Shown: positions 1 through 9,609, numbered from the stretch's first letter. The stretch: DNA of 64,000 bases from Burkholderia sp. OK233 (GCF_900230185.1 NZ_OCSR01000002.1:124001-188000); one strand, 5' to 3'. Numbers and translations: made by a program. Notes: generated by a model not told the origin, from the sequence alone.

Positions 1-405
1 TCCGTGGCGAGCCTGCCGTCGCACCAGCCCGGCACGCCGGCTCGCGTGCTGCTGGTCGAAGACGACGCCGATTCGCGCGACGCACTCTGCGACCTGCTCG
101 GCGCGCTGGGGCTCGACTGCACCGCGGTCGCGAGCGCCGAAGAAGCACTGCCGCTCGTGCCCGCGCAACGCTTCGATGTCCTGTTCACGGACCTGACCTT
201 GCCCGGCATGTCCGGCGACAATCTGGCGCGCGCGGTGCTAGGTCAGCAGCCGGACATCCGCGTGTTGCTGGTGTCGGGTTATGGCGAAAACGCCGAGATC
301 GGCGACACCATTCCCGGCGCACGGTTGCTCGGCAAGCCGCTCGATATCTCGCAGCTGCGGCGCGAACTCGCGGAGTGGCTCGATCACACGGAGGCAGCCT
401 CCTAG
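1..405 (+). CDS. Response-regulator receiver domain, 5'-partial (probably the end of a hybrid histidine kinase)
   Basis: The frame is open to the left edge, so the true start is unseen; a GTG at 4 is the first possible internal start. Visible are the acidic pocket (LVEDD), the phospho-acceptor Asp in the strand ending VLFTDLTLPGMSG, and the conserved Lys in LLGKPLD. It therefore forms a complete CheY-like fold of about 120 residues with no output domain after it. Receivers at the very C-terminus are typical of hybrid sensor kinases, and the proline-rich stretch before it looks like a linker. A stand-alone CheY-like protein is the alternative. Confidence 0.8.
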   Translation, partial: SVASLPSHQPGTPARVLLVEDDADSRDALCDLLGALGLDCTAVASAEEALPLVPAQRFDVLFTDLTLPGMSGDNLARAVLGQQPDIRVLLVSGYGENAEIGDTIPGARLLGKPLDISQLRRELAEWLDHTEAAS

Positions 406-441
406 GCTTGCCTATGCGCGGCAACAACCACCTTGACTCCG

Positions 442-1362
442 ATGGACATCCGCTGCGGCACTGCAGGCTGGACCGACAAAACGCTGATCGCCTGCAAGCG
501 GTTTTACCCGCCCGGCAGCAGCAGCGCTGAAGCCCGGCTGCGCTTTTACGCATCGCAGTTTCCATTGGTCGAAGTCGATTCGGCCTACTACGCGATGCCG
601 TCGGCAAGCAACGCGCAGTTGTGGACCGAACGCACGCCGGAAGGCTTCACGTTCAACTTCAAGGCGTTTCGGCTTTTTACCGGGCATCAGACTTCGCCGG
701 ACGTCCTGCCCAAAGACATTGCGATGGCGTTGCCGGAAGGCATCACGGGTCCGCGCAAGAAAAACGTCTACTACCGCGACATGCCCGCCGAGATCCTCGA
801 CGAACTGTGGCGGCGCTATCTGGAAGCACTGGAACCGCTGCGCGTGACCGGACGGCTTGGCGCGGTGCTGTTCCAGTTCGCGCCGTGGATCACCCGCGCG
901 CCGGACGGTCTCGCACTCGTGGAAGAATGCCGGGCGCGCATGGCGGGCTACATGATGGCCGCCGAGTTTCGCAATCAGTCCTGGTTCGACGATCAGCACG
1001 CGCCATGGACGCTCGACTTTCTGCGCGAGCGCAGCCTCGTCCACGTGATCGTCGATGCTCCGCCGGATGTGACGAACCGCGTGCACACCGTCTGGGAAGC
1101 AACCCATCCTCAACTCGCGATGGTGCGTCTGCACGGCCGCAATACGCAGACATGGAGCGCAACGGGCGCGGCGAGCGCGGCCGATCGCTTCGACTACGAC
1201 TACAGCGACGACGAGCTGACCGGACTGGCCCCCTCGATCCGCGCAATCGCGACGCGGGCCGGCCGTACCCATGTCATCTTCAATAACTGCTTCGAGGACC
1301 AGGGGCAGCGCAACGCGAGGACTCTAATGAACATCCTGGGGACGAGCCCGAACCCGCCATGA
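442..1362 (+). CDS. DUF72 (YecE-like) family protein
   Basis: The 306-residue protein opens with IRCGTAGWTDK, the characteristic N-terminal motif of the DUF72 TIM-barrel family, followed by the conserved patches LVEVDSAYYAMPS and FTFNFKAFRLFTGH. Length fits the family (about 250-310). An in-frame TTG lies 9 bases upstream at 433; ATG 442 is preferred because the family motif begins immediately after it, but no clear ribosome-binding site decides between them. The biochemical role of the family is not established. It ends convergently with the metallo-beta-lactamase gene, 164 bases away. Confidence 0.9.
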   Translation: MDIRCGTAGWTDKTLIACKRFYPPGSSSAEARLRFYASQFPLVEVDSAYYAMPSASNAQLWTERTPEGFTFNFKAFRLFTGHQTSPDVLPKDIAMALPEGITGPRKKNVYYRDMPAEILDELWRRYLEALEPLRVTGRLGAVLFQFAPWITRAPDGLALVEECRARMAGYMMAAEFRNQSWFDDQHAPWTLDFLRERSLVHVIVDAPPDVTNRVHTVWEATHPQLAMVRLHGRNTQTWSATGAASAADRFDYDYSDDELTGLAPSIRAIATRAGRTHVIFNNCFEDQGQRNARTLMNILGTSPNPP

Positions 1363-1526
1363 TCCGTTTCGATGGCCGGCTGGCAAAGGCAAACCGGCCA
1401 GCTGGGCGTGCTGCTCGCTGTCGCGATCCGTAAGCGGGCAGACGTTTTGCCTCATGCTGCGCCAGCCACTTGTCGGTTCGACTGGGCGTTGGGCAGCGCC
1501 ACGCTTCGCAGCTTACCGGGCAAGTC

Positions 1527-2372
1527 TCAGTCCGCTTTTACCGTATCGAGAAACGCTCGCAGTTCGCGCTGCATAGTCCGTGCGTCCAGAATGATACTTC
1601 CGCCATGTCCGGCGAACACGCCACTGAAGCTTTCGTGAACGAGTCGCTCAAGGGAGCGAAGTTGGGTGGACCAGTCGTACCAGCAGGCGTCTCGAAAGGC
1701 ATGCAGAGCGTGCCTGCGGAAATCCCAACACAGTGAGTCTCCAGAGAAAAGGGCGTGGCTGATGAGGAACATGACGCTTCCCCGTGTATGTCCCGCCATC
1801 GGAATGACCCGAACGCCCGGCAACATCTCATGCGCCAGATCACCCGTGATTACATCAGTGACGAATGGAGCGCCATCGGCGTCGTTTGCATGGATCCAGA
1901 CGCGGGCGCCAAAGCGCTTCGCATAGATGCCGGCGTCCGCGACATCGTCGCGGTGGGTCAGCAAGATATGATCCAATCCTCCGGCTTCCGCGATCCAGCG
2001 CTCGAGGTGGCCGGACCAGCGCGGCCCGTCGATCATCAGACGCAGGCCGCCTGCAAGCGTGATGTAGCTGTGAGCACCGTACGAAGAGCGGGCGTTATAC
2101 CCGAGCCGCCACACGCCGGGAGCCAAGGCTTGCGGGAAGAGGCCTGTCGGCATCTTCAAACCTTTTGGCGGCCGAACGGCAGCCGCCGGACAGATGAGGA
2201 CGCCTCGCCACGCATCGTCTGTTTCCTGTTCACTGGCAGGCTGGTGAGCAAACGCCGAAGCGCCGTTTCGCTCGATAAACAGATTGGGAGCGGCCGTTCG
2301 AACCGCGCTGCAGTTGAAGCACGCTGCGCTTACGTGCCAATGATCGTCGACATCATCTTTGTCCTCCGCCAT
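1527..2372 (-). CDS. Ferredoxin-like domain fused to metallo-beta-lactamase-fold hydrolase
   Basis: ATG at 2372 is chosen because GGGAG lies 7 bases upstream, although the frame stays open further. Residues 1-70 hold three cysteines in a single-cluster ferredoxin pattern (CFNC, later a CP pair near LICPAAAVR). Residues 80-281 form a metallo-beta-lactamase fold: the beta-strand before LLTHRDDVADA replaces the usual HxHxDH, with further metal ligands likely in AGHTRGSV, FSGDS and FAGHGG. The altered first motif is shared with some MBL families, but the last His of it is Ala here. Substrate is unknown; a redox-coupled or cluster-stabilised hydrolase is inference. Confidence 0.85.
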   Translation of the reverse strand: MAEDKDDVDDHWHVSAACFNCSAVRTAAPNLFIERNGASAFAHQPASEQETDDAWRGVLICPAAAVRPPKGLKMPTGLFPQALAPGVWRLGYNARSSYGAHSYITLAGGLRLMIDGPRWSGHLERWIAEAGGLDHILLTHRDDVADAGIYAKRFGARVWIHANDADGAPFVTDVITGDLAHEMLPGVRVIPMAGHTRGSVMFLISHALFSGDSLCWDFRRHALHAFRDACWYDWSTQLRSLERLVHESFSGVFAGHGGSIILDARTMQRELRAFLDTVKAD

Positions 2373-2405
2373 AGCGCGCTCCCGGCTGATATTGGGTAGA
2401 CGGTT

Positions 2406-2422
2406 CAAAGATAGCATCTTTG
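2406..2422. promoter_or_regulatory. Short palindrome upstream of the MBL gene
   Basis: CAAAGAT-AGC-ATCTTTG is a perfect 7-base inverted repeat with a 3-base centre, 34 bases before the start codon of the minus-strand MBL gene. Its position fits an operator or a hairpin in the leader. No regulator can be assigned from the sequence. Confidence 0.3.
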
Positions 2423-2653
2423 CGCGATTGAGAATTGCGGTGCGTTTAGTTTGCCCTCGCGACGACACCCGTTCTGGATTCGCTCCACCAGCGCCGATCC
2501 GGCGCGGCCTCAATGCCCCGTCGGCAGTGCGCAATCAGAACGATAAGGCATCCTTTTTGCTCCCCGGGAAGTACTGTCGAGAGAACGATATGCAGGCTGG
2601 CGATAAGTCCGCCACATGGGGGCAACCGCCCGTTCGATCTGTGGGGAGGCGCT

Positions 2654-3679
2654 ATGCAAGGAAACAATGACAAGGTACGTACTGTAATTCTTGCCACGGT
2701 GATGTCGCTGTTGACAGCATGCGGCGGGGGCGGGGGTGGGGGCTCGAGCAACGGCAGTGGCGCAGCCACGCCGCCGGGCGGCGTCAATCTGCAAGTTGTC
2801 TCATTCGGTGACAGCCTGTCGGACGTCGGGACCTATGCGCCGCTCGCGGGCGCGGTGGGTGGAGGGCGTTTCACGACCAATCCGGGCCAGGTGTGGACTC
2901 AGAATGTCGCGCAATACTACGGCGGCTCGCTAAGCGCCGCGTTTACGATCGACATCACTCATAAGTTGAGTGCGCAAAGCGGTCTCGGCTATGCCGAGGG
3001 TGGCGCCACGGTGGCGACGCCGGCAAACCAGAACGACTTTCTTACCAACGTGATCGGCAATGTCGAAATGCCGGTCAATCAGCAGGTTTCGAGCTATCTG
3101 GCCACGCACGGGAGTTTCAATTCCAGTCAACTGGTCCTGGTTTGGGTCGGCGCGAACGACGTGCTTCGCGCCGGTTCGCTGCCGGCCGCGGCGCCGACCG
3201 TGCAAACGGCGGCAACCACCCTCGCTCAGGTTGTCGGGCAGATCGTTCAGAACGGCGCCACTCATGTGGTGGTAGTCAATGTTCCGAATGTCGGTCTGTC
3301 GCCTAAAGGCCTCGCCTCGGCCGACGGTGGGGCCAATCTGACCCAGGTATCGCAACTCTTCAACCAGGACCTGAACACTGCCTTGCAGGCCGATGGCCTG
3401 CAAGGAAAGGTCATCCAGATCGATTCCTATACATGGATAAACCAGATCATCGCGAACTTTCAGGCTAATGGCTTCGTCGTGGCAAACACCGGCCAGGCCT
3501 GCGACCCCAAGAAAACGCCGGATGACACGGCATTGCTGTGCTCGCCGGCAACCTATGTGACGGCCAATGCCGATCAGACGGACATGTTCGCCGACGACCT
3601 TCATCCGACGACGCATCTGCATACGCTGTTCGCCCAATTCGTCGAGCAACAGATCGCCGCCAGCGGTCTTGGCCACTGA
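2654..3679 (+). CDS. SGNH/GDSL-family esterase, predicted lipoprotein
   Basis: ATG 2654 follows GGGGAGG at a good distance and gives a 341-residue protein with a signal peptide ending in the lipobox LTAC, then a poly-Gly linker. The hydrolase blocks are in order: block I FGDSLSDVGTY with the nucleophile Ser, block III WVGANDVL, and block V DDLHPTTHLH with the catalytic Asp and His. It should be an exported, membrane-anchored esterase or lipase of the family that includes phospholipase/thermolabile haemolysins. Substrate cannot be told. A longer frame upstream exists but would bury the lipobox. Confidence 0.9.
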   Translation: MQGNNDKVRTVILATVMSLLTACGGGGGGGSSNGSGAATPPGGVNLQVVSFGDSLSDVGTYAPLAGAVGGGRFTTNPGQVWTQNVAQYYGGSLSAAFTIDITHKLSAQSGLGYAEGGATVATPANQNDFLTNVIGNVEMPVNQQVSSYLATHGSFNSSQLVLVWVGANDVLRAGSLPAAAPTVQTAATTLAQVVGQIVQNGATHVVVVNVPNVGLSPKGLASADGGANLTQVSQLFNQDLNTALQADGLQGKVIQIDSYTWINQIIANFQANGFVVANTGQACDPKKTPDDTALLCSPATYVTANADQTDMFADDLHPTTHLHTLFAQFVEQQIAASGLGH

Positions 3680-3730
3680 GCCTTCAGAACGATGACGACT
3701 CGCCGACAGAATCGTCAGGTTCGCTGAAAC

Positions 3731-3766
3731 GAGGCGTGCGCGGGTAGAGTTTGCCGCGCACGCCTC
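3731..3766. terminator. Strong hairpin after the SGNH gene
   Basis: GAGGCGTGCGCGG (3731-3743) pairs perfectly with CCGCGCACGCCTC (3754-3766) around a 10-base loop, 52 bases past the stop codon. No T-run follows, so it may stabilise the 3' end or work with Rho rather than act as a classical intrinsic terminator. Confidence 0.45.
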
Positions 3767-4148
3767 GGCGTTGCCGCCGGCGTTCGACGCCCCACTTCCG
3801 TGGTTCGGCCGGCGACGCGACACGCGTGAGAGCGACGACGCGCTGATGTCAGGCTTTCCCGATATATTTCAGCGACTTGCGCTTCGTCTGGCGTGTGATA
3901 CGTTAGTGTTAGGGATGTTCGTGAATCAACACGCCTGCTGGTTGAGCACGATTGCCGCCTTTGTCCTTGTGCTGGGAATCGTCGCCGCGGGATGAACCGG
4001 CCCAATGTGTGCGGCACGAACGACCCCTGGTATGATGCCAATCGCACGCCGGTCGGCGTTCGATTCGGCACCACGTTTTGTCGCAGCGTTTGTAATTGCA
4101 TTTCCAGCCGCGTTTTGCGCGGCACGTCTTCCAGCCACGAGAATCATC
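3767..4148. other. Intergenic stretch without a convincing gene
   Basis: A plus-strand frame of 49 codons (3846-3995) ends in a hydrophobic helix, but it has no good ribosome-binding site and no recognisable family. The rest shows no repeat or RNA gene that I can support. It presumably holds the promoter of the small membrane protein at 4149. Confidence 0.4.
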
Positions 4149-4415
4149 ATGCCCGCCCAACACGACGAAGTCCCCACTACCAGCACCACGCCGGGCAAGG
4201 CTAAGCGCAAGGATCTGTCCATCGTGGCGCGCAATCTTCTGATGGTTGCGATCGGCGTCATCGTCTTCGCGATCGTTGCGACCGTCGTGCTCTACGGTCC
4301 GATCACCTACGGCGACGAAATTCCCAACTTCGGCATCATCCTCATGCTGACCGTGCCGGTCATCGCGGGCGTCGCCTTCCGGGTGGGACTGGATGCGTGG
4401 CTGGACCGGGAATGA
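4149..4415 (+). CDS. Small two-helix membrane protein, unknown function
   Basis: ATG 4149 gives 88 residues: a polar, Thr/Lys-rich N-terminus, then two hydrophobic helices (LLMVAIGVIVFAIVATVVLY and a second around FGIILMLTVPVIAGVAF) and a short charged tail. Codon use matches the neighbourhood. Its last 56 bases overlap the 3' end of the convergent sensor kinase gene. I recognise no family. Confidence 0.65.
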   Translation: MPAQHDEVPTTSTTPGKAKRKDLSIVARNLLMVAIGVIVFAIVATVVLYGPITYGDEIPNFGIILMLTVPVIAGVAFRVGLDAWLDRE

Positions 4416-5751
4416 GCGGCAACACCACCCACACTTCCAGCCCCCCGCCCTCGCGCGCATGAAACTGCAGGCTGCCGCCGTGCAGCCGCGCAATCCGCTC
4501 GACAATCGCCAGTCCCAGCCCGGTGCCGCCGCTATGCGCGCGAGCATTGCGACCACGCTGAAACGGCGCTTTCAGTTGCTCCAACTCCTCTGCCGAAAGA
4601 CCTTGGCCGCGATCGCCAACCGCGACATACACGGCTTCACCTGTGGCCCAACTACGCACGGCGAGCCCGGTGCCGCCATACACGATCGCGTTCTGCATCA
4701 GGTTCATCAGGAGCCGCATCATGCTGATCGGCCGGTAGAGAATCGCGGGCAGAACCGCGAGCGACAGCTCGAACTCATGGCCCAGCCCGGCGAAATCGCC
4801 GGCAAGCCGCTCGATCAACGCGTTGAGATCGCCGGGCTCCGCCGCTTCACGCTCGCCACTGCCGGCGTAATCCATAAACTGCTGCAAAATCGTCTCGATC
4901 TGGTCCAGATATCCCTCAGCGGCGACCACGAAGCTGCTGTCGCTGCCGTCGGGCATCGCCATGGCCATCGCGAGCCGCAGTTTCGTGAGCGGCGTGCGGA
5001 TGTCGTGCGAGATGCCCGCCAGCATTAGCGCGCGCGTCGCCTCGGCCTGTTGCAACGCATGCGTCATCTGATTGAAAGCGCTGCTCACCGTAGCGATCTC
5101 GATAGGACCGTCGGTCGACAACGGCGCGGGCGTTTCGCCGGCACTCACGCGGCGCGCCGCCCGCGTCAACGCCTGGAGCGGCTGGTTGAGGTGGCGCTGG
5201 ATCACGTAGCCGGTCAGCGCCGCCAGTGCGCCCAAACCGAGCGATAGCAGGATCGCCGCATCGAGTCCGTTGCCTTGCGCGTCCTCGGGAATCGGCAGCG
5301 CGATCCAGTACGGCGTGTGCGGCGCATCGGCCGGCGCATGCATGCGAATCCACAACCGTTGACCGCCTTCGGACTGCCAGAGCGCGGGCATGTCGGCGGG
5401 CAGATGTTCGCGCAAGCTGTCGAGAAACACGTTGCGCTGATACGTGCGGTAAGCGCGCATCAGACTGGGCGGCGGTTCAGCGGCGGCATCGGCGGGTAGT
5501 TGCGTGCGAGCGTCGAGACGTGCCGTCAATTCGGCGCGCGCACTCGGCAGCGTGGCTTGAAGCAGGCTATCGAGCGTCGTCACGTAAGTGGCGAACACCG
5601 TGGCCGCCCGTTCAACGCGGGGCCGCTGCACATAGTGCAGCAACACCCCAAGCGCGCAGAGCTGGCTCAGCATCACCAGCACGATCAGCAAGAGGATATT
5701 GCGCGCCAACAGCGTTTTCGGCAGCGCCCGCTGCAGCCAAGTGCGCGTCAT
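4360..5751 (-). CDS. EnvZ-type sensor histidine kinase
   Basis: 463 residues starting at the ATG of an ATGA overlap with the response regulator. It has an N-terminal membrane helix (ILLLIVLVMLSQL), a periplasmic loop of about 125 residues, a second helix, a HAMP segment, the dimerisation/phosphorylation motif GISHDIRTPLTKLR and an HATPase_c domain with DRGQGL and GGTGLGLAIV. The close coupling to the regulator, which itself follows an RND efflux operon, makes control of that pump the likely role. The ligand is unknown. The final 15 residues are Pro/Arg-rich and lie where the gene overlaps the convergent small membrane protein gene. Confidence 0.93.
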   Translation of the reverse strand: MTRTWLQRALPKTLLARNILLLIVLVMLSQLCALGVLLHYVQRPRVERAATVFATYVTTLDSLLQATLPSARAELTARLDARTQLPADAAAEPPPSLMRAYRTYQRNVFLDSLREHLPADMPALWQSEGGQRLWIRMHAPADAPHTPYWIALPIPEDAQGNGLDAAILLSLGLGALAALTGYVIQRHLNQPLQALTRAARRVSAGETPAPLSTDGPIEIATVSSAFNQMTHALQQAEATRALMLAGISHDIRTPLTKLRLAMAMAMPDGSDSSFVVAAEGYLDQIETILQQFMDYAGSGEREAAEPGDLNALIERLAGDFAGLGHEFELSLAVLPAILYRPISMMRLLMNLMQNAIVYGGTGLAVRSWATGEAVYVAVGDRGQGLSAEELEQLKAPFQRGRNARAHSGGTGLGLAIVERIARLHGGSLQFHAREGGGLEVWVVLPLIPGPATHPVPPGRRRPR

Positions 5752-6461
5752 GAGTCGACGTCCGCGACCAGCATGTAGCCGACGCCCCACACGGTCTTGA
5801 TGAAGCGCGGCTTCGACGGGTCGTCCTCGATAATCTGCCTGAGCCGCAGCACCTGCACGTCGATGCTGCGATCGAGCGCATCGTGATCACGCCCACGAGC
5901 GCGCGCCAGCAGATTGTCACGGCTCACGGGCCGGTTCGGCGACGAAGCCAACGCGACCAGCAGCAGCATCTGCGCCGAATGAAGCTCCAGCAGTTCGCCG
6001 GTACGCGACAGTTGCTGCTTGCCGACATCGAGACTGAAATCGCCGAAACGCACGCTCTGCGAGGTCACGGTGACATCGCCGGAGGCTATCTTCTGGCGGC
6101 GCAGCAGCGCATTGATCCGCGCCACCAGTTCACGCGGCAGGAAGGGTTTGGCGAGGTAGTCGTCGGCGCCGGTTTCGAGGCCGAGCACCTTGTCGAGCGG
6201 ATCGCCCTTCGCGGTCAGCATCAGAATCGGCAGCGTCTGCCCTTGCGCGCGCAACCGGGCGCAGATGGCAAGCCCATCCTCTTCGCCGATCATCAGATCG
6301 AGCACCAGCAGATCGAACGGTTCGCGCTCCAGATAACGGTCGAGCCGCTTGCCGTCCTCCGCGATCCGAACGTCGAAGCCGTGGCCACGGAGAAAACGCT
6401 GCAGCATGTTGCGCAGTTCGGCTTCGTCGTCGAGCACGATGATTTTGGCGGGGCGATCCAT
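5748..6461 (-). CDS. OmpR-family response regulator
   Basis: 237 residues. ATG 6461 is preceded by GAGGAG at 8 bases. The receiver domain shows VLDDE, phospho-acceptor Asp in LLVLDLMIGEEDG and Lys in LAKPF; the C-terminal half is a winged helix ending with TVWGVGYML, as in OmpR. It lies 16 bases downstream of the RND pump gene and overlaps the kinase gene by four bases, so all five genes are probably one transcript. It would activate or tune the efflux operon. Confidence 0.95.
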   Translation of the reverse strand: MDRPAKIIVLDDEAELRNMLQRFLRGHGFDVRIAEDGKRLDRYLEREPFDLLVLDLMIGEEDGLAICARLRAQGQTLPILMLTAKGDPLDKVLGLETGADDYLAKPFLPRELVARINALLRRQKIASGDVTVTSQSVRFGDFSLDVGKQQLSRTGELLELHSAQMLLLVALASSPNRPVSRDNLLARARGRDHDALDRSIDVQVLRLRQIIEDDPSKPRFIKTVWGVGYMLVADVDS

Positions 6462-6477
6462 ACGAAAGCTCCTCGGT

Positions 6478-9400
6478 TTAGGCGTCGGGCGGCGCATGCC
6501 GCGCCGCGTGCCGTTCGGCCTGGCGCTGCAACAGCACGTAGAACGACGGAATGAACAACACGGCAATGCACGTTGAAGCGAGCATCCCCGAAAATACCGC
6601 AATCCCAAGCGAACGGCGCGCGCTCGCACTCGCGCCGGTGGCGATCACGAGCGGCACCACGCCGAGAATGAACGCGAACGAGGTCATCATGATCGGCCGG
6701 AACCGCAAGCGCGCCGCTTCCACTGCGGCCTCGGCAACGCCCACGCCCTGCGCGCGCAGATGCCGTGCGAACTCGACGATCAGAATCGCGTTCTTCGCCG
6801 ACAGCGCGATCAGCAGCACGAGGCCGATCTGCGTGTAGAGGTTGTTGGCAGCCCCGAGCATGGCAAGCGTACCCGCTGTACCGAGCAACGCCAGCGGCAC
6901 GGCGAGCACCACCGCCACCGGGAGCAACCAGCTTTCGTATTGCGCGGCCAGCACGCAGAACACCAGCAACACGCCCACGGCAAACACCCAATAGGCCGAA
7001 TTGCCGACCAGTTTCTCCTGATACGACATCGCAGTCCATTCGTAACCGATCCCCGCGGGCAGCACGCGCGCGGCTTCCTGCTCGAACGCGGCGATCGCCT
7101 GGCCGGTGCTATAGCCGTTCGCCGGATTGCCGTTGATGGCCGCGGCCGGCGCGAGGTTATACAGCGTCGCCACGGCGGGGCCGACGCTCGTATGCGCATC
7201 GATGAAGGTGCCCAGTTCGACCATATGGCCGCTATTGCTGCGAATCTGCAAACGGCGGATGTCGTCGGTTTCACGGCGAAACGCGCCGTCGGCCTGCACG
7301 AACACCGGGAACGTATGATTGAACGTCGTGAACTGGTTCACATAGCTCGAGCCGACGTAATCCTGCAGCAGGTCGAACACATTGCCGACCGGCACCTGCA
7401 GTGACTCAGCCTTGGCTCGATCGAGCCTGAGTTCGACGGTCGGCACCGACGCGCGAAACGGGCTGAACACGCGCTGCAGTTCGGGCCGCTTCGAGACGCT
7501 GGCGATCAGCGCATCGGTCGCATCCTGTAAGCGCTGATAATTTTGCGAGCCGTCCGTGAGCATCACCTGCATCTGCACGCCGCCGCTATTGCCTAGGCCC
7601 TGGATCGGCGGCGGCACGATCACCACCGAGCGCACGTCGGGTAGTTTCGCGAGTTCGCTATTCATGCGCAAATACAGCGAGCGCAGGTCCTCGCCTTTGC
7701 CGCGCTTGCTCCAGTCGTCGAGCGTGACGTAGATCAGCGCGGAATTCGGCAGCGACGCGTTGTTATCGAGCGGCGAGATGCCGCCGATCGACACCACGTG
7801 GCTCACGCCCGGAATCGCGCCGATGCGCTTTTCTATCTGCGTGCTCGCCTCGCGCGTGCGTCCGAGCGAAGCGGCATCCGCCAGTTGCGCGGCGATCAGG
7901 ATATAGCCCTGATCTTCGAGCGGAATGAAGCTGGTGGGCACACGCGTCAGCAGAAACGCAGACGCCGCGCCGAGCACCAGCGCGATGCCGAGCGCCAGCC
8001 CGCAGCGCTGCACGAACCAAGAAACGATGCGCACATAGCCCTTTTCGACACGGGCGTACCCCTTGTCGAACACGCGATACACGATGTTCGGCTTGCCGGG
8101 CCGCGCGTGCCGCAACCAGCGCACGCTTTGCACAGGCTTGAGCGTCACCGCGTTGATCGCGCTGATGATGGTCGTTGCGACGACAACCAGCGCGAACTGC
8201 CGGTACATCTGGCCTGTGACGCCGCCGAGAAACGCCGATGGCAGGAACACCGAGATCAGCACCAGCGTGATGCCGACGATCGGCCCGAGCAACTCGTGCA
8301 TCGCGTCGATGGCGGCCTGCTTCTGCGTCTTGCCCTGCTCGATATGCTGCGTAATCCCTTCCACCACCACGATCGCGTCGTCCACCACGATGCCGATTGC
8401 CAGCACGATCGCGAACAGGGTCAGCAGGTTGATCGAGAAGCCGAGCATGTAGATCGCACCGAACGTGCCGATGATCGTCACCGGAATCGTCGTGGCGGGC
8501 ACGAGCATCGCGCGCCAGTTCTGCAGGAACAGCAGGATCACCGCGAGCACCAGCAGCGCGGCCTCGAACAGCGTCTTGTACACGTCGATCACCGACTGCC
8601 GCACGAAGGTCGTCGTATCGAACGGCAATTGATAACTGACGCCCTTCGGCATGTCCCTGGCAAGCCGCGCCATGGTCGCCTTTACGGCATTGCCGACTTC
8701 CAGCGCGTTGGCTTCGGGCAGTTGATAGATGGCGATGCCCGCAGCGGGTTTGCCGTCGAGATTGAAGAATTGTCCGTAACTCGACGAACCAAGTTCGGTG
8801 TGACCCACATCGCGAATGCGCACGAAGTGACCACCGTCGTTCGGATCGGCCTTGACGATGATGTCGTCGAACTCGTGCGGATCGGACAGCGCGCCCTGCA
8901 TCGTCACTGTGAGCTGGAACGCCTGGCCGCCGGCGTTCGGCTCCGAACCGAGCTGGCCAGCGCTCACGTCCTTGCTCTGGCTCTGAATCGCCTGCATCAC
9001 GTCGGCGGCGGTCAGATTGCGCTCGCTCAGTTTTTGCGGATCGAGCCACACGCGCATGCTGTACTGGCCGGTGCCGAACACGGTGACGTCGCCGACACCC
9101 GGCAAACGCGCCAGCGTGTCCCGCAGATAGATCACCGCGTAATTGCTCAGAAACAGCGTGTCGTATTTCGGATCTGGCGATTGCAGCGTGTACAACTGCA
9201 GGATCGCCGTGGAGCGCTTACGCACCGTCACGCCCTGCTGCTGCACCGCTTGCGGTAATTGCGCGGTGGCGGCCGACACGCGGTTTTGCACCAGCACCTG
9301 AGCTTTATCGACGTCCGTGCCGACGGCGAAGGTGACCGTGAGCGTGTAGGTGCCATCGTTAGTGCTGGTCGATTGCATGTACAGCGCGTTTTCCACGCCA

Positions 9401-9609
9401 TTGACCTGCGTTTCGATCGGCAGCGCCACGCGGTCGATCACGGTCGCGGCACTCGCGCCCGGAAAACGTGCGACAACCTGCACGGTCGGCGGCGTGATCG
9501 GCGGATATTGCGCGATCGGCAAGTTGATTAGCGCGACGGCGCCGAGCAGCATCACGATCAGCGCGATCACATTGGCAAGGACCGGGCGCTCGACGAAGAA
9601 GCGGATCAT
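6478..9609 (-). CDS. RND multidrug efflux pump, inner-membrane subunit (AcrB/MexB type)
   Basis: 1043 residues, the usual length of HAE1 transporters. It begins MIRFFVERPVLANVIALIVM, has the proton-relay pair in GIVVDDAIVVVEG, the second-half signature SAKNAILIVEFAR, and twelve predicted membrane helices in two repeats. ATG 9609 overlaps the stop of the adaptor gene (ATGA). It would form a trimer that exports drugs or other amphiphiles from periplasm and inner membrane using the proton gradient. The exact substrate set, and which named Burkholderia pump it equals, cannot be decided here. Confidence 0.96.
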   Translation of the reverse strand: MIRFFVERPVLANVIALIVMLLGAVALINLPIAQYPPITPPTVQVVARFPGASAATVIDRVALPIETQVNGVENALYMQSTSTNDGTYTLTVTFAVGTDVDKAQVLVQNRVSAATAQLPQAVQQQGVTVRKRSTAILQLYTLQSPDPKYDTLFLSNYAVIYLRDTLARLPGVGDVTVFGTGQYSMRVWLDPQKLSERNLTAADVMQAIQSQSKDVSAGQLGSEPNAGGQAFQLTVTMQGALSDPHEFDDIIVKADPNDGGHFVRIRDVGHTELGSSSYGQFFNLDGKPAAGIAIYQLPEANALEVGNAVKATMARLARDMPKGVSYQLPFDTTTFVRQSVIDVYKTLFEAALLVLAVILLFLQNWRAMLVPATTIPVTIIGTFGAIYMLGFSINLLTLFAIVLAIGIVVDDAIVVVEGITQHIEQGKTQKQAAIDAMHELLGPIVGITLVLISVFLPSAFLGGVTGQMYRQFALVVVATTIISAINAVTLKPVQSVRWLRHARPGKPNIVYRVFDKGYARVEKGYVRIVSWFVQRCGLALGIALVLGAASAFLLTRVPTSFIPLEDQGYILIAAQLADAASLGRTREASTQIEKRIGAIPGVSHVVSIGGISPLDNNASLPNSALIYVTLDDWSKRGKGEDLRSLYLRMNSELAKLPDVRSVVIVPPPIQGLGNSGGVQMQVMLTDGSQNYQRLQDATDALIASVSKRPELQRVFSPFRASVPTVELRLDRAKAESLQVPVGNVFDLLQDYVGSSYVNQFTTFNHTFPVFVQADGAFRRETDDIRRLQIRSNSGHMVELGTFIDAHTSVGPAVATLYNLAPAAAINGNPANGYSTGQAIAAFEQEAARVLPAGIGYEWTAMSYQEKLVGNSAYWVFAVGVLLVFCVLAAQYESWLLPVAVVLAVPLALLGTAGTLAMLGAANNLYTQIGLVLLIALSAKNAILIVEFARHLRAQGVGVAEAAVEAARLRFRPIMMTSFAFILGVVPLVIATGASASARRSLGIAVFSGMLASTCIAVLFIPSFYVLLQRQAERHAARHAPPDA

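Noticed and set aside
3846..3995. Possible 49-codon ORF ending in a hydrophobic helix
   Set aside because: No good ribosome-binding site, no family, and only part of it has a convincing membrane pattern.
7798..9258. Long plus-strand open frame (486 codons) opposite the RND pump
   Set aside because: Arg/His-rich antisense shadow of the pump gene; no start signal and no family resemblance.
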